Source of the DNA: Streptomyces aurantiogriseus
GTDB taxonomy: Bacteria; Actinomycetota; Actinomycetes; Streptomycetales; Streptomycetaceae
Direction of reading: 5' to 3'
Assembly (NCBI RefSeq): GCF_014649375.1
Contig: NZ_BMSX01000020.1
Coordinates: 62,001 to 126,000, forward strand
Length of the DNA stretch: 64,000 bases
Shown here: piece by piece, positions 15,788-24,408 of the stretch
Position numbering within the stretch: position 1 is the stretch's first letter
How the letters are laid out: the number at the start of each line of letters is the position of its first letter
Program-made: the position numbers and the translations under genes
The notes under the pieces: model-generated
What the model was told of the DNA's origin: nothing
What the model saw: only the letters and a program-made list of their open reading frames with translations
Databases searched by the model: none

Positions 15788-16567
15788 TCAGGGTTTGCGG
15801 GCCAGGCCCCCGTGCTGGCCGATGGGCCGGGGGTCGGGATCGGTGGGGTCGGGGTGCCAGAGGGGGACGGAGACCACGCCGGGGGGAACCAGGTCCAGGC
15901 CGTCGAAGTAGGCCTCGATCTGGTGCACCGGGCGGAGGAAGTAGGGGACCGCGCCGGTCTCGTTGTAGGCGTCCTGGGCCTGTTCGTAGGCCGGGTCCGT
16001 GCCGCGGGAGCCCTCGTTGAGGGAGAGGTAGCTGCCGGAGGGCAGGCCGGACATGAGGCTGCGGACGAGGTCGCGGGCCTGGTCGTGGTCGGCGACGTGG
16101 CCGAGGATGCCGCTGAGGATCAGGGCGGTGGGCCGGGTGAGGTCGAGGGTCCGGCCGGCCGCCTCCAGGATGCGGTCGGGCTCGTAGAGGTCGAGGTCCT
16201 CGTAGGCGGTCGCGCCCTCGGGCGTGGAGGTGAGCAGGGCACGGGCGTGGGCGAGGACCAGCGGGTCGTTGTCGACGTAGACGATCCTCGACTCGGGGGC
16301 GTGCCGCTGGGCGACCTCATGGGTGTTGTCGACGGTGGGCAGGCCGGTGCCGACGTCCAGGAACTGGCGGACGCCCGCCTCCTGGACGAGATGGCGGATG
16401 CTGCGGCCGAGGAAGGCGCGGCTGCTGCGGGCGATGGTGACGATGCCGGGGAAGACGGCGGTGTAGGCGTCGCCGGCCGCCTCGTCCACCGGGTAGTTGT
16501 CCTTGCCGCCCAGCCAGTAGTTCCAGATGCGGGCCGAGTGCGGCACCGAGGTGTCGATGTCCGTCAT
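15788..16567 (-). CDS. SAM-dependent methyltransferase-like (DUF574)
   Basis: 259-residue protein of the PF04672 (Methyltransf_19, formerly DUF574) family, very numerous in Streptomyces and of unknown substrate. Family marks: ARIWNYWLGGKDNYPVD at the N-terminus, the SAM-binding loop FLDVGTGLPT, and VYVDNDPLVLAHARALL. It should be cytoplasmic. Start ATG 16567 is preferred to a GTG 36 nt upstream: CATACT sits six bases before this ATG, which suits a leaderless message, and the family begins there. No clear operon partner; the phosphatase upstream is separated by about 45 nt. Confidence 0.85.
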   Translation of the reverse strand: MTDIDTSVPHSARIWNYWLGGKDNYPVDEAAGDAYTAVFPGIVTIARSSRAFLGRSIRHLVQEAGVRQFLDVGTGLPTVDNTHEVAQRHAPESRIVYVDNDPLVLAHARALLTSTPEGATAYEDLDLYEPDRILEAAGRTLDLTRPTALILSGILGHVADHDQARDLVRSLMSGLPSGSYLSLNEGSRGTDPAYEQAQDAYNETGAVPYFLRPVHQIEAYFDGLDLVPPGVVSVPLWHPDPTDPDPRPIGQHGGLARKP

Positions 16568-16573
16568 GGGGTG

Positions 16574-16579
16574 AGTATG
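16574..16579 (-). promoter_or_regulatory. -10 box CATACT, leaderless methyltransferase
   Basis: Minus-strand CATACT ends six bases before the ATG at 16567. No convincing -35 is seen. Confidence 0.4.
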
Positions 16580-16611
16580 GCCTCCGGGGTCACGGGTGGG
16601 CACTGATGTTC

Positions 16612-17310
16612 CTACGACTCACAGGGCACGTTCAGCGACACGAGCGCCGTACTCGGTCCCTCCATACGGATTTCACTCACGGCGGCGTTGCGCAGCTGGG
16701 GGAAGATCCGGCGGTAGTGCTCGAGGGGAATCGACAGCAGCCGGCACAGCGCCAGCCGCAGCAGCGTGTTGTGGGCGACGACCAGGACCCGCTCACCCTC
16801 GTGGGCGGCGGCGATCCGGCGCAGGGCGGCACTGCCGCGGGCGGCGGCGGTCCGCGGATCCTCGGCCTCCGGGAAGGGGTGCCCGACCGGGTCCGCCCGG
16901 AAGGCCTCGGCCCGCTGCGGATCGGTGACGGCGAACTCCGCGAAGGTGCGGCCCTCGACCACCCCGAAGTCGCACTCGCGCAGGGCGGGTTCGCGCCGCG
17001 CGGCGAGCCCCAGGGCCCGGCAGGCGGGCTCGGCGGTGGCGGCGGCGCGGGAGAGGGTGGACGTCCAGACCGCGTCCACGGGGTGGGCGGCGGCCCACCG
17101 GCCGAGGGCCTCCGCCTGGGCTCGGCCCCGCTCCGTGAGGGCCACGTCGGTCAGCCCCGCGTACCGGTTCTCGGCGTGCCACACGGTCTCCCCGTGCCGG
17201 GCCAGCAGCAGGGTCGTCCGCGTACCGGTCGTCGCTCCGCGGAGCTGCCCGTCCTCACGGCCACCGCTCTCGCCGGCCTCGCCCGTCCGGCCGTTCCCCA
17301 CGATCCTCAC
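16612..17310 (-). CDS. Histidine phosphatase family protein
   Basis: 232 residues, phosphoglycerate-mutase-like superfamily. The phosphohistidine motif ARHGETVWHAENRYAG and second active-site His region LVVAHNTLLRLALCRLL are intact, as are the Glu in ALRECDFGVVEG and the second Arg in TSTLSRAAATAE. Such proteins dephosphorylate small metabolites (CobC or acid phosphatase type); the substrate is not evident. Start GTG 17310 follows GAGGAGG at about six bases. The first 30 residues are Gly/Arg-rich and poorly conserved. Confidence 0.85.
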   Translation of the reverse strand: MRIVGNGRTGEAGESGGREDGQLRGATTGTRTTLLLARHGETVWHAENRYAGLTDVALTERGRAQAEALGRWAAAHPVDAVWTSTLSRAAATAEPACRALGLAARREPALRECDFGVVEGRTFAEFAVTDPQRAEAFRADPVGHPFPEAEDPRTAAARGSAALRRIAAAHEGERVLVVAHNTLLRLALCRLLSIPLEHYRRIFPQLRNAAVSEIRMEGPSTALVSLNVPCES

Positions 17311-17526
17311 CGCGCCCTCCTCGCCTGTCGGCCAACCGTCCGTCGCAGGGGCGGATACGTCGTACCGGCCGGTCCGACTCAGCGTCGCGGACGTTTCACA
17401 GGTTCGCTGGCGCGTGAAGAGAGCCGCAGCGGGCCGCCGGGGGCATCATGGACGCCTTCCCGGGGCCTGCCGAGGCGCGTCGTCCGCTACCGCCGGCGGC
17501 CGCGGTCGTCCACCGAGGAGGCGTTG

Positions 17527-17751
17527 ATGGCGTATGTGCGGTGCCCGAACTGCGACGACACCATGCAGGACTTCCGGAACCTGGAGAGCGGGGCGGAGAG
17601 CGCGGCGGCCGAGCGGGTGCTGCGGCCGACGCTGAGGAAGAACGAGGTCTTCGTCGCGGCGGCCTACCAGCGCTGCGAGCGGGACGGCTGCCGTCGGGTG
17701 CAGCGCAAGGACAACTGGAAGGCGGGCGCCACCCTGCCGGAGGAGTGGTGA
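17527..17751 (+). CDS. Small zinc-ribbon-like hypothetical
   Basis: 74 residues with CPNC near the N-terminus and CERDGC near position 52, a spacing that could hold one zinc ion, in an otherwise charged cytoplasmic protein (QRCERDGCRRVQRKDNW). GAGGAGG six bases before the ATG supports expression. No family recognised. The neighbours run convergently or away, so it appears to be alone. Confidence 0.6.
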   Translation: MAYVRCPNCDDTMQDFRNLESGAESAAAERVLRPTLRKNEVFVAAAYQRCERDGCRRVQRKDNWKAGATLPEEW

Positions 17752-17784
17752 CAGGTCACCGGCAGGGGGCGGCCCACCCGTCGG

Positions 17785-18429
17785 CTACAGGTTGCTGAAG
17801 TCCGGACCCTTGGTGCGGGTGCGCTTGAGCTCGTAGAAACCGGGGACCGAGGCGACCGCGAGGGTGCCGTCCCACAGGCGGGCGGCCTCCTCGCCCTTCG
17901 GGGCGGGGGTGACGACCGGGCCGAAGAAGGCGATCTGCTCGCCGTCGGGGCCGGGGACGGCGATGACCGGGGTGCCGACGTCCTGGCCGACCTTCTCGAT
18001 GCCCTCCTTGTGGGAGGCGCGCAGCTCGGCGTCGAACTCGAAGTCCTCCTGGTCGGCGTAGTCGATGAGGTCGGCGGGCAGTCCGGCGTCCGCGAGGGCG
18101 CCGGCGATCGCCTCCAGGGTGGGGCCCTCGCCGTTGTTGTGGAAGCGGGTGCCGAGCGCGGTGTAGAGCGGGCCGAGGACATCGGCGCCGTGCTTCTGCC
18201 AGGCGGCGGTCACCACCCGCACCGGCTTCCACGCCTTGGTGGCGAGCATGTCCCGGTACTCCTCGGGCAGCTCGTCGATCTTGTCCTCGTTGAGGACGGC
18301 GAGGCTCATCACATGCCAGCGGACCTCGATGTCACGGACCTTCTCCACTTCCAGCACCCAGCGGGAGGTCATCCAGGCCCAGGGGCACAGCGGGTCGAAC
18401 CAGAAGTCGACGGGGGTCTTCTCCGACAT
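17785..18429 (-). CDS. DsbA-fold, mycothiol nitroreductase-like
   Basis: 214-residue thioredoxin-fold protein close to M. tuberculosis Rv2466c, the mycothiol-dependent nitroreductase (VDFWFDPLCPWAWMTSRW, HVMSLAVLNE, VGTPVIAV, FFGPVV and ELKRTRT all align by memory). Rv2466c has CPWC at the active site; here it is CPWA, leaving one cysteine, which suggests a mixed disulfide with mycothiol rather than dithiol chemistry. Start ATG 18429 is preceded by GGAGAG; the frame runs 63 nt further up without a ribosome site. Divergent from pepN copy 1 across a tandem repeat. Confidence 0.82.
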   Translation of the reverse strand: MSEKTPVDFWFDPLCPWAWMTSRWVLEVEKVRDIEVRWHVMSLAVLNEDKIDELPEEYRDMLATKAWKPVRVVTAAWQKHGADVLGPLYTALGTRFHNNGEGPTLEAIAGALADAGLPADLIDYADQEDFEFDAELRASHKEGIEKVGQDVGTPVIAVPGPDGEQIAFFGPVVTPAPKGEEAARLWDGTLAVASVPGFYELKRTRTKGPDFSNL

Positions 18430-18471
18430 GTCTCTCCTCAAGGCGAACCGTTTCCCCGGTGAACGCCGCCG

Positions 18472-18586
18472 TCCTGGCCGGTCATTCCCCACCCGTCCGG
18501 TGGGGTGTTCCCCATCCGACCCGGCCGGTCATTTCCCGCCGACCCGGCCGGTCGTTCCCCGCCCGTTCGGCCGGTCGCTCCCTGCT
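18472..18586. repeat. 23-bp tandem repeat, five degenerate units
   Basis: Units at 18472, 18495, 18518, 18541 and 18564; the third and fourth are near identical (GACCCGGCCGGTC then TTCCCGCC-like end). Lies in the divergent promoter space between the nitroreductase-like gene and pepN. Could be a regulator-binding array or simple slippage. Confidence 0.7.
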
Positions 18587-18662
18587 GTCCGGGGTCAGGG
18601 GTGCATGGCAGGATCGGTCCTGTCCGGAACCCTGCCGTCAACGCCCTGAGGGAGTACCGCCC

Positions 18663-21242
18663 GTGCCCGGTGAGAACCTGTCCCGCGACGAGGCCCGGGA
18701 GCGGGCCGCCCTGCTCTCCGTCGACGGCTACGACGTGTCGCTCGACGTGCGGTCGGCGGTGGGCGACCAGGCCGGGGACGGTCCACGCACCTTCCGCTCG
18801 GTCACCACGATCCGCTTCCGCTGCAACGAGCCCGGCGCAACCTGCTTCGCGGACCTGGTCGCGCCGAGCGTGACCGCCGTCACCCTCAACGGCCGTGATC
18901 TGGATCCCGGTGAGGTCTTCGACGGCGCCCGGATCCTGCTGGAGGACCTCGCCGCCGAGAACGAGCTGGTCGTCGACGCCCAGTGCGCCTACTCCCGCAG
19001 TGGCGAGGGCCTGCACCGCTTCGTCGACCCCGAGGACGGCGAGGTCTACCTCTACACGCAGTACGAGCCGGCCGACTCCCGCCGCGTCTTCGCGAACTTC
19101 GAGCAGCCCGACCTCAAGGCGCCCTTCCGCTTCGAGGTGCGGGCGCCCGAGGAGTGGGTGGTGTGGAGCAACGGCGTCGGCGAGCGCACGGACGGGGTGT
19201 GGCGGTTCGCGGAGACGAAGCCGATCTCGACGTACATCACCTGTGTGGTGGCGGGTCCCTACCACTACGTGACGGACTCCTACGAGCGGGTGTTCGAGGA
19301 CGGTACGCGGCTGGAGATCCCGCTCGGCGCGCTGTGCCGCAAGGGTCTCGCGCCCTACTTCGACGCCGACGACGTCTTCCTGATCACCAAGCAGGGCCTG
19401 GACTTCTTCCACGACCACTTCGACTACCCGTACCCCTTCGGGAAGTACGACCAGGCGTTCGTGCCCGAGTACAACCTGGGGGCGATGGAGAACCCGGGGC
19501 TGGTGACCTTCCGGGAGGAGTACATCTTCCGGGGGAAGGTGACCCAGGCGTCGTACGAGGGCCGGGCCAACGTCATCCTGCACGAGATGGCGCACATGTG
19601 GTTCGGCGACCTGGTCACCATGGAGTGGTGGGACGACCTGTGGCTGAAGGAGTCCTTCGCGGACTTCATGGGCTCCTTCTCCCTGGTCGGCGCGACCCGC
19701 TTCACCGACGGCTGGATCACCTTCGCCAACCGCCGCAAGGCCTGGGCCTACCGCGCCGACCAGCTCCCCTCCACCCACCCGATCACCGCCGACATCCGCG
19801 ACCTCCAGGACGCCAAGCTCAACTTCGACGGCATCACCTACGCCAAGGGCGCCTCCGTCCTGAAGCAGCTGGTGGCGTACGTCGGGCAGGACGCGTTCCT
19901 GGAGGGCGCCCGCCGCTACTTCAAGCGGCACGCCTACGGCAACACGCGCCTCGGTGATCTGCTGTCGGTGCTGGCCGAGACCAGCGGCCGGGACATGGCG
20001 ACGTGGGCGCGATCCTGGCTCCAGACGGCGGGCGTGAACTCGCTGACTCCGCAGGTGCTGCTGGACGCCGAGGGACGGATCAGCGAACTGGCGGTGCTCC
20101 AGGAGGCGCCGGAGGAGCACCCCGAGCTGCGGCCGCACCGGGTGGCGATCGGGCTGTACCGCCGGGAGGAGGGCCGCCTGGTGCGGTACGCGCGCACCGA
20201 GACGGACGTGGAAGGCACACGGACGGTCGTGACGGACCTGGCGGGCCAGGACGCCCCGGAGCTGGTCCTGGTCAACGACGAGGACCTGACGTACTGCAAG
20301 ATCCGCTTCGACGAGACCTCGCTGGACACGCTGCGGACGTCCCTCGAGGACATCACCGACCCGCTGGCGCGCGCCCTGTGCTGGTCGGCGCTGTGGAACC
20401 TCGTCCGGGACGCGCTGCTGCCCGCGCGGGACTTCATCGGCCTGGTGCTGCGCTTCGCGGGCCGCGAGTCGGACATCGGTGTGCTGCAGATGCTGCACGC
20501 GTGGGCGGAGTCGGCGCTGGTGCACTACGTGGCGCCGCCCCTGCGCGGGACCGGTGAGCGGCTGCTGGCCGAGGGCGCGCTGAGGGAGCTGCGGGCGGCC
20601 GAGGCGGGCAGCGAGCACCAGCTGGCCTGGGCGCGCTTCTTCGCGTCGGCGGCGTCCTCCGCCTCCGACTTCGAGTTGCTCCAGGGTCTGCTGGACGGCA
20701 CGGTGAAGATCGACGGCCTGGAGGTGGACCAGGAGCTGCGCTGGGCGTTCCTGGAGCCGCTGGCGGCGCACGGCGTCGCCGACGAGTCGGTGCTGGCGGC
20801 GGAACTGGCCCGTGACGACACGGCCTCCGGCAAGCGCCACCAGGTCCGCTGTCTCGCCGCCCGCCCCTCGGCGGCGGTCAAGGCGCAGGCGTGGGCCCAG
20901 TTGGTGGAGTCCGACGTCCTGTCCAACGCCCTGGTGGAGGCGACGATCGCGGGCTTCAACCAGCCCTCGCAGCGGGAGCTGCTCGCTCCGTACGCGGAGA
21001 AGTACTTCGCCGTGATCGCACGCATCTGGTCCGAGCGTTCCATCCAGATCGCGATGAGCATCGTCAAGGGCCTGTTCCCCTCCCTCCAGGACTCCCCGGC
21101 GACCCTGGTGGAGACGGACGTCTGGCTGGCGGCGCACGAGTCGGCGCCCCCGGCGCTGCGCCGCCTGGTCCTGGAGGCGTGGGACGACCTGGCGCGGGGG
21201 CTGCGCGGACAGGCGTGCGATGCGAGGGCCGAACACATCTGA
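18663..21242 (+). CDS. pepN: Aminopeptidase N (M1), copy 1
   Basis: 859-residue zinc aminopeptidase of family M1, cytoplasmic, releasing N-terminal amino acids from peptides. GAMEN exopeptidase motif at 273-277; zinc site H307-E308-x2-H311 with E330 18 residues further; C-terminal ERAP1-like helical domain to the end. GTG 18663 follows GAGGGAG at eight bases; the frame extends upstream through the tandem repeat but without such a site. Much sequence is shared with copy 2 at 37771 (for example HMWFGDLVTMEWW). Flanked downstream by a terminator. Confidence 0.93.
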   Translation: MPGENLSRDEARERAALLSVDGYDVSLDVRSAVGDQAGDGPRTFRSVTTIRFRCNEPGATCFADLVAPSVTAVTLNGRDLDPGEVFDGARILLEDLAAENELVVDAQCAYSRSGEGLHRFVDPEDGEVYLYTQYEPADSRRVFANFEQPDLKAPFRFEVRAPEEWVVWSNGVGERTDGVWRFAETKPISTYITCVVAGPYHYVTDSYERVFEDGTRLEIPLGALCRKGLAPYFDADDVFLITKQGLDFFHDHFDYPYPFGKYDQAFVPEYNLGAMENPGLVTFREEYIFRGKVTQASYEGRANVILHEMAHMWFGDLVTMEWWDDLWLKESFADFMGSFSLVGATRFTDGWITFANRRKAWAYRADQLPSTHPITADIRDLQDAKLNFDGITYAKGASVLKQLVAYVGQDAFLEGARRYFKRHAYGNTRLGDLLSVLAETSGRDMATWARSWLQTAGVNSLTPQVLLDAEGRISELAVLQEAPEEHPELRPHRVAIGLYRREEGRLVRYARTETDVEGTRTVVTDLAGQDAPELVLVNDEDLTYCKIRFDETSLDTLRTSLEDITDPLARALCWSALWNLVRDALLPARDFIGLVLRFAGRESDIGVLQMLHAWAESALVHYVAPPLRGTGERLLAEGALRELRAAEAGSEHQLAWARFFASAASSASDFELLQGLLDGTVKIDGLEVDQELRWAFLEPLAAHGVADESVLAAELARDDTASGKRHQVRCLAARPSAAVKAQAWAQLVESDVLSNALVEATIAGFNQPSQRELLAPYAEKYFAVIARIWSERSIQIAMSIVKGLFPSLQDSPATLVETDVWLAAHESAPPALRRLVLEAWDDLARGLRGQACDARAEHI

Positions 21243-21253
21243 TCTCTGGCCAT

Positions 21254-21285
21254 GAATTCCGCGGACCGTCACCGTTACGGAATTC
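21254..21285 (+). terminator. Hairpin after pepN copy 1
   Basis: GAATTCCG (21254-21261) pairs with CGGAATTC (21278-21285), eleven bases past the stop; a second stem follows. Confidence 0.5.
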
Positions 21286-21302
21286 AGGCAATCAGAACCG
21301 TA

Positions 21303-21336
21303 ACCCCTGGCGCCCACCGGATGGACCAGGGGTTTT
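21303..21336 (+). terminator. Terminator of pepN copy 1
   Basis: ACCCCTGG (21303-21310) pairs with CCAGGGGT (21326-21333), followed by TTT. Confidence 0.85.
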
Positions 21337-21448
21337 CGGTGCCTACTCGGCATCCGAACACCTGTCCTTTAGGACGAGCTTGTCCGCATTTGTCGACGGA
21401 CGTGTAACAGCGGTTAAAGGGCGGATCCGGCGCGGGAATCTGCGATTC

Positions 21449-22510
21449 ATGAACCACAACACGCCGCTCCCCCCGGCCTCCCCCCGCCCCGTCCGCCACC
21501 TGTCGGACGTGCAGCGCCGCGTCATGACGGCGGCCCAGCTCCGCTCGCACGGCGTCTCGTCGGCCGAGATCGCCGAGCAGTGCCGTCCCGGTGGCCCCTG
21601 GCAGCAGCTCCTCCCGGGTGTGCACCTGCTTCACCCGGGGCCGCCGACCAGCGAGGAGCGGCTGCACATGGTCCTGCTGTACGCGGCCCGCGAGGTGTCC
21701 ACCTCCGGGGTGCCGGTCCAGCCGGGCGCCGGCGAACCGCATCGCCCGGTGTACGCGGAGGCGATGATCACGGGTCTCGCGGCGCTCACCCTGCACGGCT
21801 TCACCTCCGCGCCCCCGCTGCCCTCCCTGGAGCGGATCGACGTCCTGGTCCCCCGGCTGCGCCGGCTGCGCTCCACGGGTTGCGCGCACATCGTCCGCAC
21901 CCCCGCCCTGCCGGCCCCCGAGCAGGTCACGGGCGTCCCCGTGGCCCCGGTGCCGCGCGCGCTCGCCGACGCGGTGGCCCAGCTGACGGACGCGGGTGCG
22001 GTACGGCGGCTGCTGTCGGAGGCGGTGCGCGGCGGGCACTGCGAACCGGCGTCAGTGGTACGGGAGTTGAACCTGGCGAAGCTGCTGAGCCGCCCGCACG
22101 TGGTGGACGCCGTGGACGCGCTGCTCGCCGAGGGCCGGGCGATCGCGGAGGCCCGCCTGTACACGATGGTCCGCGAGTACGGCCTCCCCGACCCGGTCTG
22201 GAACGTCGACCTCCGCCTGCCGGGCGGCCCCCACCTCGGCGGCGTCGACGCGTACTGGCCGGACCACGCGGTGGCGGTGGAGCTGGACACACGGGCCCCG
22301 CGCCACGGCCACCGGCAGGACGACGACGCCCTCTGGTCCGAGTACGCCCGCAAGCGCGAACACCTGGAGCGCCTGGGCATCACGGTCGTGTACATCACCC
22401 CGAGAAAACTCCGGGACGCGATGGAACAGCAGGCGACGGTCGTCCGTACGGCCCTGATGGCGTCCGGGGACCGCGATCCGGCCGCCCATGTCGTGGTGCT
22501 GCCCCGGTAG
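21449..22510 (+). CDS. AbiEi-like/DUF559-like hypothetical
   Basis: 353 residues. The N-terminal part (VMTAAQLRSHGVSSAEIAEQ ... WQQLLPGVHLL) resembles the winged-helix domain of AbiEi-type antitoxins widespread in actinobacteria, and the C-terminal part (VDAYWPDHAVAVELD ... ITVVYITPRKL) resembles the Vsr/DUF559 nuclease-like fold with a possible catalytic Asp/Glu. No AbiEii toxin neighbour exists, so it is probably not a toxin-antitoxin pair. ATG 21449 has GGGAA upstream. Function unknown; such proteins are common in Streptomyces cores. Confidence 0.65.
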   Translation: MNHNTPLPPASPRPVRHLSDVQRRVMTAAQLRSHGVSSAEIAEQCRPGGPWQQLLPGVHLLHPGPPTSEERLHMVLLYAAREVSTSGVPVQPGAGEPHRPVYAEAMITGLAALTLHGFTSAPPLPSLERIDVLVPRLRRLRSTGCAHIVRTPALPAPEQVTGVPVAPVPRALADAVAQLTDAGAVRRLLSEAVRGGHCEPASVVRELNLAKLLSRPHVVDAVDALLAEGRAIAEARLYTMVREYGLPDPVWNVDLRLPGGPHLGGVDAYWPDHAVAVELDTRAPRHGHRQDDDALWSEYARKREHLERLGITVVYITPRKLRDAMEQQATVVRTALMASGDRDPAAHVVVLPR

Positions 22511-22540
22511 TGACAGACCGGGGCCGGCGTCAGGAGGGGA

Positions 22541-22580
22541 GAGGAGGGGCCGCACGGGTCAGACCCGGCGGCCCCTCCTC
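22541..22580 (+). terminator. Terminator after 21449 gene
   Basis: GAGGAGGGGCCGC (22541-22553) pairs perfectly with 22568-22580; inner GGGTC/GACCC extends it. Confidence 0.88.
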
Positions 22581-22649
22581 GTGCTCATGGTCCCGAACAC
22601 CCGAACGCACCGACTCCCCTCCCGTGGCGGCCACTTCCGGCCGGTTGGC

Positions 22650-22655
22650 TAGCGT
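22650..22655 (+). promoter_or_regulatory. -10 box TAGCGT, leaderless start at 22663
   Basis: TAGCGT, seven bases, then GTG. No ribosome site is present. Confidence 0.55.
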
Positions 22656-22662
22656 GGGCGGT

Positions 22663-23031
22663 GTGAAGTTCCGAGGCGCGTTACTGCTGTTGTTCCTGCT
22701 GCCCCTGGCATGGGGTCTGATCAACCTGCTCCGGGGTGCGGCGGACCCCGGCGCGCCGAGATGTCCCGGCGTCGCCCTGGACGAGGTGGGCGAGGAACAC
22801 CCCGGGCGCATGCGCCCGTCCCACACCTGCCGTCTCTTCGACGACAGCACGCGGCCGACGGGCACACGGACGTACGAGGAGCAGCGGAACGCGCAGGTCG
22901 AGCAGCGGGAGGACCACTTCAAGGCGGGGCTGGCGTACACGGTGTACGGAGTGGCGGGGGTGGGGGTCGTCGTGGCGGCGGGCGGGCCCTACCGGCTGCG
23001 GTGGCGGAGGGGACCTGTCCGCAAGAGCTGA
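22663..23031 (+). CDS. Small two-helix membrane protein, TTA codon
   Basis: 122 residues. Helix 1 is at residues 5-22 (GALLLLFLLPLAWGLINLL), then an extracytoplasmic loop with two Cys (RCPGVAL, HTCRLF) that could form a disulfide, then helix 2 (AYTVYGVAGVGVVVAAG) and a basic tail. No family recognised. Codon 7 is TTA (22681-22683), the rare leucine codon read by the developmental bldA tRNA, so expression may be tied to differentiation. The GTG start is leaderless by the -10 placement. Confidence 0.65.
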   Translation: MKFRGALLLLFLLPLAWGLINLLRGAADPGAPRCPGVALDEVGEEHPGRMRPSHTCRLFDDSTRPTGTRTYEEQRNAQVEQREDHFKAGLAYTVYGVAGVGVVVAAGGPYRLRWRRGPVRKS

Positions 23032-23034
23032 CGC

Positions 23035-24249
23035 TCAGAGCGGCTCCGGCAGTGTCCGCCGGCCCGCGCCCGCGGACACCCGGTCGATGAGGGCCGCGTA
23101 GGACGCGATCATGCGGGTGCGGCTGAAGCGTTCGCGGCTCGCGGTCAGGGCCGGGGTGAAGGTGTCGCGGGAGGTCGCCGCCGTCGTCCAGGCCCGGGCG
23201 ATCACCTCGGGGTCCGGCGGGGTCACGATGCCATGGCCTCGTACGATCGCCGCGCTGTCGCCGACGTCCGTGGCCACCGGGACCGCGCCGCACATCATGC
23301 CCTCGATCAGGCAGAGCGGGGCCGCCTCGCCCCAGGAGGAGGTGAGGGAGACGACGTCGGCGGCCGCGTAGACCTTCTCCATGTCGCGGCGGACGCCGAG
23401 GCGGTGGAGGCGTGGGGTGAGGTCGTCGCGGTCCGCGCCGAAGGCCGCCGTGATGTCCGCCTCCAGCCCCGGGTTCGCCGGGGTCATGCCCGCGCCGCAC
23501 ATCAGGATGTGGCCGTCCGGCTCCTCGGCGAGCCAGGCCCTGGCCGCCCGCAGGAACAGCGGGACGTTCTTCATGCCGTCGTAGCGGGCCGCGAAGACGA
23601 TCACGGGTGCGGTGGGGTCGCCGATGCCCAGGGAGGTCCGCAGCGCCAGCCGCCCGGCCGGGTCCGGGCGGAAGCGGATCAGGTCGACGCCGTTCGGGAT
23701 GACGTGCAACAGCCCCGACGGGATGCCGGCCGCCTCGTAGGCGGCGCGGGTGGACTCGGCGCAGCAGACGCAGGCCGCGACCGTGCCGTCGGCGATGGCC
23801 GCCTTGAGGTCGTCGAGGGCGCGGCCCTGGTTCTCGGGGTCGGAGCGGTGCAGGCAGACCACGACCGGGCGGCGCGGCAGGCCCGCCTGGTTGAGGAGGG
23901 CCAGGGGCTGCTCCTTGAGGGAGAGGATGACGTCCGCGTCGGCGGTGGCCCGAGCGGTATCGGCCAGTTCCGGGCCGGTGAAGGCGGCCGGATCCGTACG
24001 GTCGGGTCCGAACGTACGACCGAGGGAGGTGACGCCCACACCGGCCGCCGTCAGCGTCCGGTAGCAGGCGTCGTCCTCCATCCGCTGACGGGTGGCCTCG
24101 CGGTGCACCTCCCCGTGGACGCTCAGCACCCTGTGGTGCTGGCCGCCTTCCCGCAGTCCCAGCACCACGTCGCTGTGCACGATCCGGGCCCCTCCGGTGA
24201 AGAAGCCCTCGTACACCGACAACACCCGAAGTCCGTGCCCCATGCGCAC
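23035..24249 (-). CDS. Glycosyltransferase family 4
   Basis: 404-residue GT-B retaining glycosyltransferase. The N-terminal Gly-rich acceptor region reads VYEGFFTGGARIVHSDVV; the donor site has the family-4 pattern FAARYDGMKNVPLFLRA and EAAPLCLIEGMMCGAVPVATDV (E-x7-E catalytic/binding element). It uses a nucleotide sugar on an unknown acceptor. GTG 24249 has GGCGGG about eight bases upstream; ATG 24243 is an alternative. It has no sugar-pathway neighbours, so the product cannot be inferred. It overlaps nothing and ends three bases from the convergent small membrane gene. Confidence 0.85.
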   Translation of the reverse strand: MRMGHGLRVLSVYEGFFTGGARIVHSDVVLGLREGGQHHRVLSVHGEVHREATRQRMEDDACYRTLTAAGVGVTSLGRTFGPDRTDPAAFTGPELADTARATADADVILSLKEQPLALLNQAGLPRRPVVVCLHRSDPENQGRALDDLKAAIADGTVAACVCCAESTRAAYEAAGIPSGLLHVIPNGVDLIRFRPDPAGRLALRTSLGIGDPTAPVIVFAARYDGMKNVPLFLRAARAWLAEEPDGHILMCGAGMTPANPGLEADITAAFGADRDDLTPRLHRLGVRRDMEKVYAAADVVSLTSSWGEAAPLCLIEGMMCGAVPVATDVGDSAAIVRGHGIVTPPDPEVIARAWTTAATSRDTFTPALTASRERFSRTRMIASYAALIDRVSAGAGRRTLPEPL

Positions 24250-24372
24250 ACGACCACCCGCCTTGCACCGAAATCAAGCCACCCCGGAGAAGTCCGGGTC
24301 AGCCGATATGAGGCGGTACGGACTTTTCGAGCGGATGAACACCGTGTGTCGTGTATGGGTCGGCCCGACGAC

Positions 24373-24403
24373 CGGCCGGGGCACCGCCGCGGCACCCCGG
24401 CCG
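24373..24403 (-). terminator. Terminator of phosphoesterase
   Basis: CGGCCGGGG (24373-24381) pairs with CCCCGGCCG (24395-24403), six bases past the stop at 24409. Confidence 0.75.
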
Positions 24404-24408
24404 GGCGC

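Noticed and set aside
18438..21353. 971-codon minus-strand frame
   Set aside because: Antisense shadow of pepN copy 1, whose GAMEN and zinc motifs are intact.
21449..22510. AbiE-type toxin-antitoxin system
   Set aside because: Only the antitoxin-like N-terminal domain is present; no AbiEii nucleotidyltransferase gene adjoins it.
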